Of a stretch of 64,000 nucleotides of DNA, positions 30,909 through 42,739 are shown piece by piece. The position numbers were made by a program, and so were the translations under genes. The notes beneath the pieces were generated by a model. The model did not search any database and had not been told where the DNA came from. It saw only the letters and a list, made by a program, of their open reading frames with translations. How positions within the stretch are numbered: position 1 is the stretch's first letter; the number at the start of each line of letters is the position of its first letter. This stretch comes from Adenophora triphylla var. japonica (lineage: Eukaryota; Streptophyta; Magnoliopsida; Asterales; Campanulaceae). Where the stretch lies: NCBI GenBank assembly GCA_022495995.1, contig JAFEMH010004879.1, forward strand, positions 31,001 to 95,000, given 5' to 3'.

Positions 30909-32241
30909 TGTAAGTACCCCAATCTGGATCGCTCTCCATCCCAGCATACGACAAAACCAGAGGCAAACTTCCGGAGGTCATAACTCCTTCATACGAACTC
31001 CGATTGAGACGTGCCATATATGGTTGGAAAGCTCTCGACGAGAGCTAGCTTGCCATCACATTCACAAGAGCATGGAAAGTCCGTACGGACCTCTTTGCAT
31101 GCCAAAAGGTCCGTACGGACCTCTTTGCACCTGCACATAATCATTACGAAAATCCCTTAAAGTCCACGAGATTCCCTCAAATCCGGAAATCCATCATTAC
31201 CTAAGAGGTCCGTACGGACCTCTTTGCGCATTTTCCACTACTATAAATAGAGGGCTCCCCCTCCCTCATTTTTCACACCTCCCACTTCTCTCTTCCTCCC
31301 TAAGCCTTCTGGCTCCCCTTCTAAGACCTTTCGAGGCATTCCCGGCCCCTTCGGATCCTTCCGAGGCCTTCCGAGCCCCCTCGAGGTGCTCCGAAGCCTC
31401 TCCGAGCGCTCCCGAGACGCTCCCGCGCTGCCCCGAGGCACTCTCGAGGTACTCGAGGCCCCTGCGTGGTACTCAGAGGCCTTGCACTGGTCTTTCCCAC
31501 GGTGTCCGGCTCTTTCCAGAGTCAAACCGGCGATCCCAAAACTTGCCGAACCTCTGCCCGAATCCAACCAACGATTCCAACGCACGCCGAACCTGCGCCC
31601 GGCGATCCCGACGATCCCCACGCACGCCGAACCTGCTGCCCAAACGCGGCCTACGGTTTCAACTCACGCCGAAACTCTGTCCGCGGACAACCGGCATCCC
31701 GAAGCAATCCAGGAACGCTATTCAGACCTCAAACACTATTCCCCTGCGGAAGACAGACACGAACCAACATTGGTAAGGCTTCCTTCCTATTCTATTTCAA
31801 TACATTTCAATACAATGTAGACATCCGATCTGACATGCATTTTTAAAAGCACACACACACACACAACTTTTTAAAGGATATTAGGGGTATCCAGAAAGAC
31901 TCGTTTTACGAGGCGACTCGGGTGAGCTCTAATATTCTAATATTCTCTTCCCGAGGAGTCATCGACCTCCGAACTCAAAATCTCATCACACAAAAACGGT
32001 TTAAAATTTATCTTTAAGCGATGCCCTTTTCAATGTTTTGGGCTTAATAAAAACGGCGTGGCGACTCTACAAAATGCGAAAGCAAAACGGCGAGACACCT
32101 CCCAACACGCAACGCTAAAAGCGGAATAAGCCGGATGCTTAGGGCGCGATTGTGCTGCCTCTCGGATCCGGGCGACTTCCCGAACAGCGACGAATGCGAG
32201 ATGCCGGGGCTCCGCGCGCGAGCCGGATCCGGGTAATTTCA
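30909..32241 (+). mobile_element. LTR L2 (3' LTR of element A)
   Basis: Begins TGTAAGTACCCC after the polypurine tract and ends GGGTAATTTCA at 32241. 1,333 bp. The first ~170 bases (GGATCGCTCTCCATCCCAGC onwards) differ from L1, L3 and L4, while the part from about 31070 onward is close to them. It abuts the integrase-end coding of element C in mid-frame (right flank AAAGG). Confidence 0.8.
31078..31250 (+). promoter_or_regulatory. L2 promoter region: GGTCCGTACGGACC palindromes and TATA box
   Basis: Palindromes at 31078-31091 (first base changed), 31108-31121 and 31207-31220, each followed by TCTTTGC; TATAAATAG at 31242-31250. Spacing to TATA matches L1. Confidence 0.6.
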
Positions 32242-33432
32242 AAAGGGATTCCCGTCGAGGTCTGCAAGTTGCATGGCTCCTCCGGAGAAGATCTTCTGGA
32301 CGACGTATGGCCCGACCCAGACAGGCTCCCATTTGCCGAGGGGGTTGATACGGACTGGGGGCTTTTCTTTTAAAACGAGATCCCCTTCTCGGATTTCCCG
32401 ATGCTTTACTTTCTTGTCGAAGGCTCTGGCCATTCTTCCTTGGTAGTCCCGGATGTGTTCCATGGCCTTCGATCGGCGTTCATCTAGTAGGGCCAATTCG
32501 TCATGGCGACTGCGGAGCCATTCGACCTCGTTGATCCGGCTTTCCCGGCGGTATACGGAGCGAGGGATCTCTAGCTCGATTGGGAGTACGGCTTCCATTC
32601 CGTATGTGAGGAGTAAACGGTGTTTCCCCGATTGCTGGGTCCGGCGATGTTACGCGCTAGCCCCGAGTGCCGAGTGTAACTTCTCGGGCCAATCTACGCC
32701 TTGGACAGCCATTTTCCGGATGATATTTTCCGAATCTTGTTTCTTTGCTTCGACGGCTCCGTTGGTTTTGGGGCTGTAAGGAGATGACTTGTGACGGGTT
32801 ATTCGGAGTACGCCGGCGGCTGTCGCATTCCCCTTGAAGTGGGATCCATTATACGAAAATGATTTGGTGGCGGCCATATACGCACATGATGTTTTCTTTG
32901 ATGAAGAGGGCAACTTTCTTTGAATTGAGGATTTTGTAGGACTTGGCTTCAACCCACTTGGTGAAATAATCCACGGCTACCGGGACGAACTCGTGGCCGT
33001 TCTTTGCTGATGGTGTGATTTTGCCTATGACATCAATTCCCCAAGTGACGAAAGGCCAAGGGGTTGTCATGCGGTATAACTCGTGAGGAGGCAAGTGATT
33101 AAGATTTGAGTATCGGCCGACATTTGTCGCGGCTTTTGACAAGCTGGATGCGGTCGGCTTCCATGGAGATCCAAAATACCCCATTCTCGGTATGATTTGC
33201 ATCGAGCTCGAGCATTCATGTGAGGGCTGCAGTACCACCATGTATTTCTTTCATGAGTTCGGTAGCCTCTTGTTTGCTTTGATACATCGCGGGAGGGGCC
33301 TTGATAACGCTTTTTGTATAAAATGTTTCCCAAAAGAACATAATGGGAGGCAAGCCGTCCGTGGTGAGAGACTTTTCGCTTTGATTCCTTCTTTATATTC
33401 CCCATCTTCATTTTTGAAAGAGGCCTCGCCAT
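32242..33432 (-). pseudogene. Integrase of Ogre-like element C, frameshifted
   Basis: Read on the minus strand. About 33432-33240 carries the zinc-binding end; 33241-32849 the start of the catalytic core, with DVIGKITPSAKNGHEFVPVA and DYFTKWVEAK; 32952-32650 its end, with SSPYSPKTNGAVEAKKQ including the late core Glu; 32598-32242 the C-terminal part with EGDLVLKEKPP and a GPY-like WVGPYVVQKIF. At least three shifts break it. It stops at DLDGNPF, where L2 begins. Integrase would insert the DNA copy. Confidence 0.75.
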
Positions 33433-33578
33433 CCTTCGTGCTTGGTAAATACGAGTGTACCGGGGATCATTGGCCGGTTCGGCTTACGCTTCGATTTCAA
33501 AGCAATAAGCGGGATTTTCTCTTCTACCGACTACGAATGGTTTGACGGACTTCCCTTCGGGTATTTCAACGAGGGAGG

Positions 33579-34016
33579 CTAGTGTTGCCGAGCATCTGCA
33601 AATGCATTGCGATCTCTGGGCAAGTAATGAAAGGCGATCTCTTTGAATTGAGTTACTAACTCTTCCATGTAAGTGTGATATTTACGTAGACTCGGGTCCA
33701 CGGTCTTCCATTTGTTAGAGACACGATTGATGATGAGGGAAGAGTCACCATACACCTCCAATTCCTTGATATTTCTTTCAAGGGCGGCTTCCAACCCGGC
33801 TATGCAAGCTTCATATTCAGCGGCGTTGTTGGTGACTTCGAAGTTCGGCCTTCTTGCTATGGGGGTGTGTTCGTCGATAGGATCAACCGAAGCATTCCTA
33901 TCCCGTTCCCCCTTTTGTTTGACGCCCGTCGAAGAAGAGTTGCAGCGATTTTCTCCTTCTAGAGCGAAGATTCCATCATCGGGAAATTGAGGTTCGGAGT
34001 CCTCGGGACTCATCAC
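33579..34016 (-). pseudogene. RNase H domain of element C
   Basis: A 145-codon open piece with FEVTNNAAEYEACIAGLEAA and LEVYGDSSLIINRVSNKWK, the helix and second-Asp region of retroelement RNase H, ending HYLPRDRNAFADARQH where the family normally has NxxADALA. Its upstream half, with the first active-site Asp (YxDGS), is lost in shifts. It sits between RT and integrase as in Tat elements. Confidence 0.7.
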
Positions 34017-35273
34017 TTGGGAAATCGGCGGATGTTACGCCATTATGCGTCCTTTTACGGATTTCCTTGAAACATAAGTGATGTCATATTCGGCCAAAAA
34101 GAACGACCATTTTGCCAACCTCATGGAGATGGAAGGCTTGTCGAACGAGATATTTTATGGGGTCTATCCTTGAGGCGAGATGTATCGGGTGAGGCGCATG
34201 TAGTGTTTCAACTTTCCCACTACCCCGGACGACTGCACCAAACCTCAACAAGTCTTCTCGCAAGCAAAGTAATTGAGTTCGCTTCCTTGGAGCTTTACGC
34301 TACGAAATAGATGGCGTTTTCGACTTTGGAATCTTTCTTCTCTTGAGCTAGCATAGCCCCGATTCTTTGTATACGTGACGAGTTAGATATAGCAAGAGTG
34401 GCTTTTGCCGATGTGGTGGGCGAGAGAATCGGGATTCACAAGGTATGCCTTAATGTTGTTCAAAGGCAAGCGACATTAAGGTCCATTACGTAGTAGGCAT
34501 TTTTCTTCATCAACTTGAAGATCGGCTCGCGGATCGAGGTCGGTGATTTACAAAGCGGCTTATGTATTGCGATCTTCCCATGAAGGATTTCACTTACGTC
34601 GATTAATGCAGGGCGGCTTCATTTCAACTATCGCCTTGATTTTACGGGGATCTACTTCGATTCCCGTTACGTCACCATATATCCTAGCACCTTACCTCGT
34701 CTTACACCGAAGGTGCACTTGGCTGGAATTCGGTCTCATCTTTGTGGTCTCGGAGCGAGCGGAAGAATTTTCTCAAATCAACAAAGTCTGGCCATCGATC
34801 CTACGGAATGTATTATCATGTCGTCCACATAGACCTCAATTTCTTTGTGGATCATGTCATGGAACAGAGCCGTAGGCTGCCCTGCAGTACGTAGCCCCGG
34901 CATTCTTTAGTCCGAACGGCATGACCGTGTAGCATTAGGTGCCCCGAGGGGTTGTGAAGGCTGTTTTGGCTTGATCTTCTTACGCCATTTTGATTTGGTT
35001 GTAGCCGGCAAAACCGTCGACGAAGGATTTGACTTCATGGTTGGCCGCGGAATCTACCAAAATGTCGATGTTTGGCGGGGAAATCGTCTTTTGGGATGGC
35101 TTTGTTCAAGTCTCAAGTCTACGCGACACCGGATCTTTCCGTTGGCCTTGGTCTTGTTACTATGTTGGAAAGCCATGTAGGGTATTCAATGACCACGATG
35201 AACCCTGCCACTGAGCATCTTTTCTATCTCCTCTTTCACTTGTAGGGACCATTCGGGCTTAATTCTTCTTAGC
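34017..35273 (-). pseudogene. Reverse transcriptase of element C, heavily frameshifted
   Basis: The minus strand shows RT fragments in alternating frames: a KANGKIR piece near 35150, and HKEIEVYVDDMIIHS near 34810-34855, where the catalytic YVDD box is still intact. No single frame exceeds a few dozen codons on this strand. Plus-strand frames such as 34543-34875 are shadows. Confidence 0.65.
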
Positions 35274-36025
35274 TTACGCTTTGCGGCTTGACTTAAGGTC
35301 GAGCGGTATTCGGTGCTCAACTATGGAAGGATCGAGGCCTGGCATATCTTTATAGGACCATGCGAACACATCCACGAATTCTTTTAGCAGCTCAATTAGG
35401 GCATCCCTTTCAGTCCCTTCGAAGAAACTACCAATCTGCGTCTCTTTAGGCTCTTCCGCAGTTCCCAGATTCACACTCGTCAAAATCTCTTCGGCAGCTT
35501 GGGCTCGATTTTCCTCTTTCCGGACAACCTGCTTAAAGATTTCTTTGATATATTGTTCATTTAATGTGTCCGCTTCTTCATCTAGTGAATCGTTATTAAC
35601 TGTTTTTAGATTATTAGTTAATTCATCATTAGTTAAAGTGGCAATTAAGGGATACTCAGAAAGGTTCGTCATTTCATTGAGAATAAGAGGGAATACAGCA
35701 TTGGCTACAATTTCGTGGTCTTCAGGCGTGAGGCCATCGGACGACTCGAGAGACTCAAACTCAACAATGAGAGACTCGGAGGACTTTACAAAGGTTGACA
35801 CGAAAGGACGGGGGATCAATCCAAGCTTGGTGATCATTTCCTCTTTGGTCGCGGACGGGCCTGAGAGAATTTCCCAATTCTTTAGCGGCATCGCTGTCGG
35901 TGGCTTCACAACTCGGGAAAGGCATGGCCTCTGTGCTCCCTCTTCAATCATTGCTATCATCTCTTTGTCTGAACCAGAGTCAATTGTGTTTGGCGTCTGA
36001 AAGCTGAGCATGTGGATGTAGGGAT
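35274..36025 (-). pseudogene. Pre-RT (protease-RT linker) of element C
   Basis: A long frame with EFVDVFAWSYKDMPGLDPSI and VEHRIPLDLK, the conserved lead-in to RT in Tat/Ogre pol, preceded by an acidic linker (LNEQYIKEIFKQVVRKEENR; AEEPKETQIGSFF) shared with B and A. The frame nominally runs to 36227, but beyond 36025 it is LTR sequence of E1, which was inserted here; the true upstream coding is cut off. Confidence 0.7.
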
Positions 36026-37854
36026 TGTAAGTGCTCCAATTTGAGCTTGTTAGCATTTTCGTTAGAAAATTAACGAAAGTTATAACATTCCTAACATTCC
36101 TAACATTCCTAACTTTTCTAACAAAGTAAGGGTAAAATGGGCATTGCCATTTAAAGTTAAACCAAGAAAAGAATCTCAAAAAGCAAAAGAAATAAGAAAA
36201 ATCCGAATTGGGCAAGTTGAAAAACATAAACTGCTGGATTTTTGAATTTTATTCTTCCTGTCCAAAGCCTGAAGCTGTAATTAATGAACAGTGCACGCTG
36301 TCAATCATATCCGCGCGGACATGTTTGTCAATTTCAGAGGGCTATAAATTGAACCCTCCTCTCTCAGTTTACACAACACAATTTGATCACAAGAACGAAA
36401 CTGCGGCGAAATATAGGGAGAAAACGGTGGGAATTCACTTGAATTGCCACCATTTTCTCTTCAATCTTTCCCAAATCTCACTCACTCACAAACACTTCAA
36501 ATCACTCTCATACATACTCTTATACATACACTAACTCAAGCTCAAATCACCCTTTAGGAGGAGGAATAGAGAGAAAACATAGAGGACTTCATTGTTATCT
36601 ACTTGTTTTCTCTTTAACCAACTCAAATCATCAACCCTAAACACTTTCAAACCCTAAACACATTCAAGCCTCAAACACTCATATATTCAAGCCAAAGCCT
36701 CAAAATACAAAGAAGATAGGTATAACCTCCCTCTTCTTACCCTAAATCTCTCATCCATGCATGCATCTTCAAACTACAAAATGTAGTTCATTCTTCTTCT
36801 TGTTTTAAGATCCAAGAAGATCACCATGGAAGTCCATCTCCATGGATGATCTTCTACAAGGATCAACATTTTCTTTAATGTGTTCTTACTTTCTTGCAAA
36901 GAAAACTCATTTTCAAAACCCCAAAAACCATTTTCAAGCATCAAATCTCATTTTCAAAGGATAAAAATCCCCTTCCCAAGCAAATGAAGTGCTTAGTCCT
37001 AATGTACCCCAAGGATGGTTTGGTATAGTTGATTCACCACTAAAATGTCAAGTGATCACTAACCAAAACCTAGGGAAATGGGGACAAGCATGGATGCAAA
37101 ACCCCCCTTTAAAATCATATTTTCTTTCATGGGAAGTTGCTGTCCAGTAGCAATTTTCTCAGACCTCAGTCCATGGTCTAATTTTTTGGACATAGATAAA
37201 CATGGAATTTGGTGTTGACTACAAAATACTTTTTGTATCCAACATCCAGATATTTCCATACATATTTTTACTTTATTTTTTGTGTGAGTAAAACCCAATC
37301 TTTCAATTTTTCTCTTAGAGGCCAGTTCATTAGCTTCTGGAAATCCAGATTTCACATCTGAGATTTCCAGAAGGTTTTGACCCCTCAAATTACTTCCAAA
37401 ATGGAAAGTTCCTTTGCAGAAACCCTATTTAGGGTGTTTTAAGCAATTTTCATTCTCGGACTTTCCCCAGATTCTGAGGTTTTGAAGCCTTTAAGTCCAT
37501 TTCAAAGTCAAGGGTCAACTGCCTTTTTCATTCTGGCAGAAATGGTTTTCAACTTCCAAAAATCTTTTGAGTTCCAAATCTCAACCCAAAAATCACCCAA
37601 AAAATCATGGGATCAGTTTAAAGCCTTAAAAAGAGTTCCCAATTTTTACTTACCTCAGTTTCAACTTATTTAGGCCAAAACACACACACACACACACATA
37701 ACAAAGGATTTTGAATGTTTGGAAGACTCGTTTTTACGAGGCGTTCCGGGTGCACACTAACGTCCTTCCCGGCGCGTAACGTGACCTCCGAACCTAAATC
37801 TCTGATCTCGGGCTTTTTTCAAAGTTTTGGCCCTCAAAATTAAAATGGCGTGGC
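36026..37854 (+). mobile_element. LTR 'E1' of a related Ogre-like family
   Basis: Starts TGTAAGTGCTCC inside the pre-RT coding of C (left flank GGGAT). A TATA-like GCTATAAATT lies at 36341-36350. A long non-coding R/U5 follows (36360-37680) with ACTCAAGCTCAAATC-type leader repeats. The end (37690-37854) is collinear with the corresponding part of L1-L4: CA run, GACTCG..ACGAGGCG, CGACCTCCGAAC-like, and AATGGCGTGGC. It stops where L3 begins, inside what would be GGCGTGGCGACTC. U5 is unusually long (about 1.5 kb). Confidence 0.55.
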
Positions 37855-39359
37855 TGAAATTACCCGGATCCGGCTCGCGCGCGGAGCCCCGGCATCTCGC
37901 GTTCGTCGCTGTTCGGGAAGTCGCCCGGATCCGAGAGGCAGCACAATCGCGCCCCGGCATCTGGCTTATTCCGTCTTAGCGTTGCGTGTTGGAGGTGTCT
38001 CGCCGTTTTGCTTTCGCATTTTGTAGAGTCGCCACGCCGTTTTTATTAAGCCCAAAACATTGAAAAAGGGCATCAGTTTAAAGATAAATTTTAAACTGTT
38101 TTTGTGTGATGAGATTTTGAGTTCGGAGGTCAGATGACTCCTCGGGAAGAGAATATTAGAATATTAGAGCTCACCCGAGTCGCCTCGTAAAAACGAGTCT
38201 TTCGGATACCCCTAATATCCTTTAAATGTTGTGTGTGTGTGTGTGTGTGCTTTTTAAAAATGCATGCTGTATCGGATGTCTACATTGTATTGAAATGTAT
38301 TGAAATAGAATAGGAAGGAAGCCTTACCAATGTTGGTTCGTGTCTGTCTTCCGCGGGGAATAGTGTTTGAGGTCGGAGTAAGCGTTAGGATTGCTTGGGG
38401 ATGCCGGTTGTCCGCGGACGAGTTTCGGCGTGAGTTGAGGTTGTAGGCTGCGTTCGGGCGAGAGGTTCGGCGTGCGTGGGGATCGTCGGGATCACTCGGG
38501 CGGAGGTTCGGCGTGCGTTGTGGTGGCGGGAGTCACTCGGGCGAGAGGTTCGGCGTGCGTTGGAATCGTTGGTTGGATTCGGGCGAGAGGTTCGGCAAGG
38601 TTTGGGATCGCCGGTTTGACTCGGAAAGAGCCGGGACACCGTGGGAAAGACCGAGCAAGGCCTCGGAGTACCACGAGGGCCTCGAGTACCTCGAGAGTGC
38701 CTCGGGGCAGCGGGAGCGTCTCGGGAGCGCTCGGAGAGGCTTCGGAGCACCTCGAGGGCTCGGAAGGCCTCGGAAGGATCCGAAGGGGCCGGGAATGCCT
38801 CGAAAAGGTCTTAGAAGGGGAGCCGAGAAGGCTTAGGGAGGAAGAGAGAAGTGGGAGGTGTGAAAAAATGAGGAGGAAGCCCTCTATTTATAGTAAAAAT
38901 TTCGGAGCAAAAGAGGTCCGTACGGACCTTCTTGGTTATCCGAGAATTTTGGATTTCCTCGATTTGAGGGAATGCGCAATGATGGAGAATATTTGGGAAT
39001 GATGATGTTCCACACGAGCAATAAGGTCCGTACGGACCATCTTGCATGCAAGAGGTCCGTGCGGACCAACTCTGCATGGAAGTCATCATTTCTCCGGGAT
39101 TTGAGGGAATATTGTGGACTTTAAGGGGATTTAGTAATCATTGAAACAAAGAGGTCCGTACGGACCTTAATTGCTACGATTTCTGAAAATTCCCAAAAGG
39201 TCCTTTTGTCCCTTTTATCCCGAAAGGCTCCTCCCTGGTTTGGTTGGGGGTTTGAGAGGGTTTTGAGAGGGTTTTGAGTGAGAGAGGTCTCGAGGCTGCG
39301 TGGATGAGTGCGGTGTTTCCCGTGTGTTTGAAAGGGAGTGATCAGTTGGGGTACTTACG
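37855..39359 (-). mobile_element. LTR L3 (3' LTR of element B)
   Basis: In plus coordinates it starts TGAAATTACCCGG and ends GGGGTACTTACG (LTR start CG instead of TG), next to the reversed polypurine tract AAGCCCTCGGCG. About 1.5 kb, close to L4 over its length but with many 1-2 base indels. Frames at 38385-39089 are shadows of GC-rich LTR repeats. Confidence 0.8.
38883..39166 (-). promoter_or_regulatory. L3 promoter region: palindromes and TATA box
   Basis: GGTCCGTACGGACC at 38916-38929, 39025-39038 and 39153-39166, plus a mutated copy (GGTCCGTGCGGACC) at 39054-39067; reversed TATA box CTATTTATAG near 38883. Confidence 0.6.
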
Positions 39360-39600
39360 AAGCCCTCGGCGACGTCACTTATGAAAGAAGTGGGGTCGCC
39401 GATAAGATAAGGGTCCTAATCTGGATCGCGTCTTTGGGAGAGGAAGTGGCCAGTGAGGGTCAAAGTGAGGACGTGGTGGTGTCCTTTTGGGTGACCGTTT
39501 AGGTCAATAAATTTGGACCTGTGATAGGATTCCTACGTATCCACAGCGGGAATCAAGCACAGTCGTAGTTCGGGTGTGGGGTGAGTGTTACGTGAATGCG
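39360..39600 (-). other. Polypurine tract and pre-LTR region of element B
   Basis: The minus strand reads CGCCGAGGGCTT right before L3, the same tract as in element A. The rest is non-coding and shared with A 30720-30900. Confidence 0.6.
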
Positions 39601-41615
39601 GGCGTGGTGGTGCCACTGGAGTGTCGTGTGACCGCCGAGGTCGGTGGTGAGACGTGGTGGCGTCTGGGTGGCCGTATAGGTTGATGGTAAGGACGTGGTG
39701 GCGTCTGGGTGACCGCATGGGTCGGTGATAAGGGCGTGGTGGCGTCTGGGTGACCGCATAGGTCGGTGATAAGGGCGTGGTGGCGTCTGGTGACCGTATA
39801 GGTCGGTGATAAGGGCGTGGTGGCGTCTGGGTGGCCGTATAGGTCGGTGATAAGGGCGTGGTGGCGTCTGGTGGCCGTATAGGTCGGTGATAGAGGGCGT
39901 GGTGGCGTCTGGGTGGCCGTATAGGTCGGTGATAAGGACGTGGTGGCGTCTGGGTGACCGTATAGGTCGGTGATAAGGGCGTGGTGGCGTCTGGGTGGCC
40001 GTATAGGTCGGTGATAAGAGGCGTGGTGGCGTCTGGGTGGCCGTATAGGTCGGTGATAAGGAGACGTGGTGGCGTCTGGGTGACCGTATAGGTCGGTGAT
40101 AAGGACGTGGTGGCGTCTGGGTGGCCGTATAGGTCGGTGATAAGGACGTGGTGGCGTCTGGGTGGCCGTATAGGTCGGTGATAAGGACGTGGTGGCGTCT
40201 GGGTGGCCGTATAGGTCGGTGATAAGGAGCGTGGTGGCGTCTGGGTGGCCGTATAGGTCGGTGATAAGGGACGTGGTGGCGTCTGGGTGGCCGTATAGGT
40301 CGGTGATAAGGACGTGGTGGCGTCTGGGTGGCCGTATAGGTCGGTGATAAGGGCGTGGTAGCGTCTGGGTGGCCGTATAGGTCGGTGATAAGGACGTGGT
40401 GGCGTCTGGGTGGCCCGTATAGGTCGGTGATAAGGGCGTGGTGGCGTCTGGGTGGCCGTATAGGTCGGTGATAAGGACGTGGTGGCGTCACAGGTGGCCG
40501 TATAGGTCGGTGATAGAGCGTGGTGGCGTCACAGGTAGCCCGTATAGGTCGGTGATAAGGAACGTGGTGGCGTCACGGGTGGCCGTATAGGTCGGTGATA
40601 AGGGCGTGGTGGCGTCTGGTGGCCGTATAGGTCGGTGATAAGGACGTGGTGGCGTCTGGGTGGCCGTATAGGTCGTGAAAAGGAGCTGATGGTAAGTGCA
40701 GGTAGCCAAATGGAGTCGGTGATAAGGACGTGGTGGCGTCTGGGTGGCCGTATAGGTCGGTGATAAGGACGTGGTGGCGTCTGGGTGGCCGTATAGGTCG
40801 GTGATAGAGGGCGTGGTGGCGTCTGGGTGGCCGTATAGGTCGGTGATAAGGAGCGTGGTGGCGTCTGGGTGGCCGTATAGGTCGGTGATAAGAGCGTGGT
40901 GGCGTCTGGTGGCCGTATAGGTCGGTGATAAGGGCGTGGTGGCGTCTGGGTGGCCGTATAGGTCGGTGATAAGGGCGTGGTGGCGTCAGGTGGCCGTATA
41001 GGTCGGTGATAAGGGCGTGGTGGCGTCTGGGTGGCCGTATAGGTCGGTGATGGGAGCGTGGTGGCGTCTGGGTGGCCGTATAGGTCGGTGATAAGGACGT
41101 GGTGGCGTCTGGTGGCCGTATAGGTCGGTGATAAGGACGTGGTGGCGTCTGGGTGGCCGTATAGGTCGGTGATAAGGGCGTGGTGGCGTCACTGGGTGGC
41201 CGTATAGGTCGGTGATAAGGGCGTGGTGGCGTCACTGGTGGCCGTATAGGTCGGTGATAAGGAACGTGGTGGCGTCTGGGTGGCCGTATAGGTCGGTGAT
41301 AAGGAGCGTGGTGGCGTCTGGTGGCCGTATAGGTCGGTGATAAGGGCGTGGTGGCGTCACAGGTGGCCGTATAGGTCGGTGATAGAGACGTGGTGGCGTC
41401 AGGTGGCCGTATAGAGTCGGTGATAAGAGCGTGGTGGCGTCTGGGTGGCCGTATAGGTCGGTGATAAGGGCGTGGTGGCGTCTGGGTGGCCGTATAGGTC
41501 GGTGATAAGGGCGTGGTGGCGTCTGGTGGCCGTATAGGTCGGTGATAAGGACGTGGTGGCGTCTGGGTGGCCGTATAGGTCGGTGATAAGGACGTGGTGG
41601 CGTCTGGGATGGAAA
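39600..41615. repeat. ~41-bp tandem array, 45-50 copies (element B)
   Basis: Unit built on GTGGCCGTATAGGTCGGTGA plus TAAGGACGTGGTGGCGTCTGG. Copies vary by short indels (CTGGGTGG, CTGGTGG, CACAGGTGG). One interruption near 40676-40720 contains GGAGCTGATGGTAAGTGCAG. Minus-strand frames of 312 and 220 codons with a PYHRPIRPPRRHH period are translations of the array. Element A has only about eight units at the homologous place. Confidence 0.95.
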
Positions 41616-42040
41616 ATTTACGATTTTCCTAATCGGGTGGTTTAAAGGCCTTAGGGCGGCGATAGTGATTTGGGAGATTTATACGGTCTTCGGACCGAGT
41701 GGTTTAGAGCCTTCAATTTTGGGGATAGTAGTTTGGGTGATTTATACGGTCTCCGGTGAGTGGTTTAAAGCCTTCCAGTGGGGATAGTAATTTGGGTGAT
41801 TTATACGGTCTCCCGGTGAGTGGTTTTAAAGCCTTCCGAGTGGGGATAGTAGTTTGGTGATTTATACGGATCTCTCCGGGTAGTGGTTTAAAGCCTTAGG
41901 AGTGGGGATAGTGATGTGGTAGAGGATTTATGCGAGTCTCCGGGTGAGTGGTTTAAAGCCAGAGGAACTTTGTGGTGAAGTAGTGAGGTTTGTGGTGAGT
42001 GGACGTGGTGATGTCTGAGTTGAAGTTTGTGTGAAGGCGT
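41616..42040. repeat. ~60-bp units with GTGGTTTAAAGCCTT (element B)
   Basis: About six decayed units containing GGGGATAGTAGTTTGGGTGA, TTTATACGGTCT and GAGTGGTTTAAAGCC. Counterpart of 29986-30365 in element A. Confidence 0.8.
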
Positions 42041-42345
42041 ACATACCTAAGTTGAGGCTTAGTTCGGGAGTATGAACCTAAGTTGTGACCTAGTTCGAGT
42101 ATGACCCTAAGTTGGGACTGGATAGTTCGGGAATATGACCTAAGTTGGGACCTAGTTCGGGAGTATGACCTAAGTTGGGACCTAGTTCGGGAATATGACC
42201 TAAGTTGGGACCTAGTTCAGGAGTATGACCTAAGTTGGGACCTAGTTCGGGAGTATGACCTAAGTTGGGACCTAGTTCGGGAATATGACCTAAGTTGGGA
42301 CCTAGTTCGGGAGTATGACCTAAGTTGAGACTATTACTAAGGCGT
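42041..42345. repeat. 30-bp tandem array CTAAGTTGGGACCTAGTTCG (element B)
   Basis: About eight regular copies of CTAAGTTGGGACCTAGTTCG plus GGAATATGAC. The periodic frames on both strands (LSWDLVREYD; LGHTPELGPN) are repeat translations. Confidence 0.9.
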
Positions 42346-42739
42346 ACGGACCTAAGTTGAGTTTGATGGGCATTTTTGTGGATCCTATATGGAACTTTGT
42401 TTGGGAATTTTGGAAAGGCATCATGCGTCTTTGGGATTCTTCTTTTATGTAGCATTTATTACGGCTATGTCTTGCGTTTGAAGTTTATTGACATACCTTT
42501 CTTTGTGTTTACACACGGGGAGGAGGCACGCTTTGTGAGGAGGAAGTTGAATTGTTGAGGATGTGGGGCACCTCGGCCAAGAGATGAAGGGCATGGTGGC
42601 GTCTTTGGGTGAATTCTTTGAAGTGTTAGAGGCGTAGGGCGCCTCGTCGAGTTGTTGAAATGTTGAGGACGTGTGGCGCCCACGGCCAAAGTTCTTTGAA
42701 ATGCTGCCCGGATGCAGCTGGCGTTTTGGCCCGAAAGTC
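42346..42739 (-). other. Spacer between repeat fields (element B)
   Basis: Homologous to A 29061-29440, including GCATTTATTACGGCTATGTC. No gene. Confidence 0.4.

Larger units (their letters stand above)
20606..32241 (+). mobile_element. Ogre-like element A, internally deleted
   Basis: Plus-strand element: LTR L1 (20606-22089), PBS (22092-22109), gag-type remnants (23266-24870), a short pre-RT piece (about 25040-25310), repeat fields (28400-30690), polypurine tract (30900-30908), LTR L2 (30909-32241). Protease, RT, RNase H and integrase seen in relatives B and C are absent, so it depends on others for movement. The first ~180 bases of L1 and L2 differ (L1 matches L3/L4 of element B, L2 does not), and the flanks CCCAG and AAAGG do not match. 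L1 and L2 are therefore probably not the two ends of one simple insertion. Confidence 0.7.

Noticed and set aside
39553..41235. Long minus-strand frames of 312 and 220 codons with a PYHRPIRPPRRHH period
   Set aside because: They are direct translations of a 41-bp tandem array in the non-coding 3' part of element B; the array's small indels only swap one periodic frame for another.
42041..42345. Regular 30-bp direct repeats resembling a CRISPR array
   Set aside because: Units are contiguous with no unique spacers, and the DNA is a plant retroelement repeat field.
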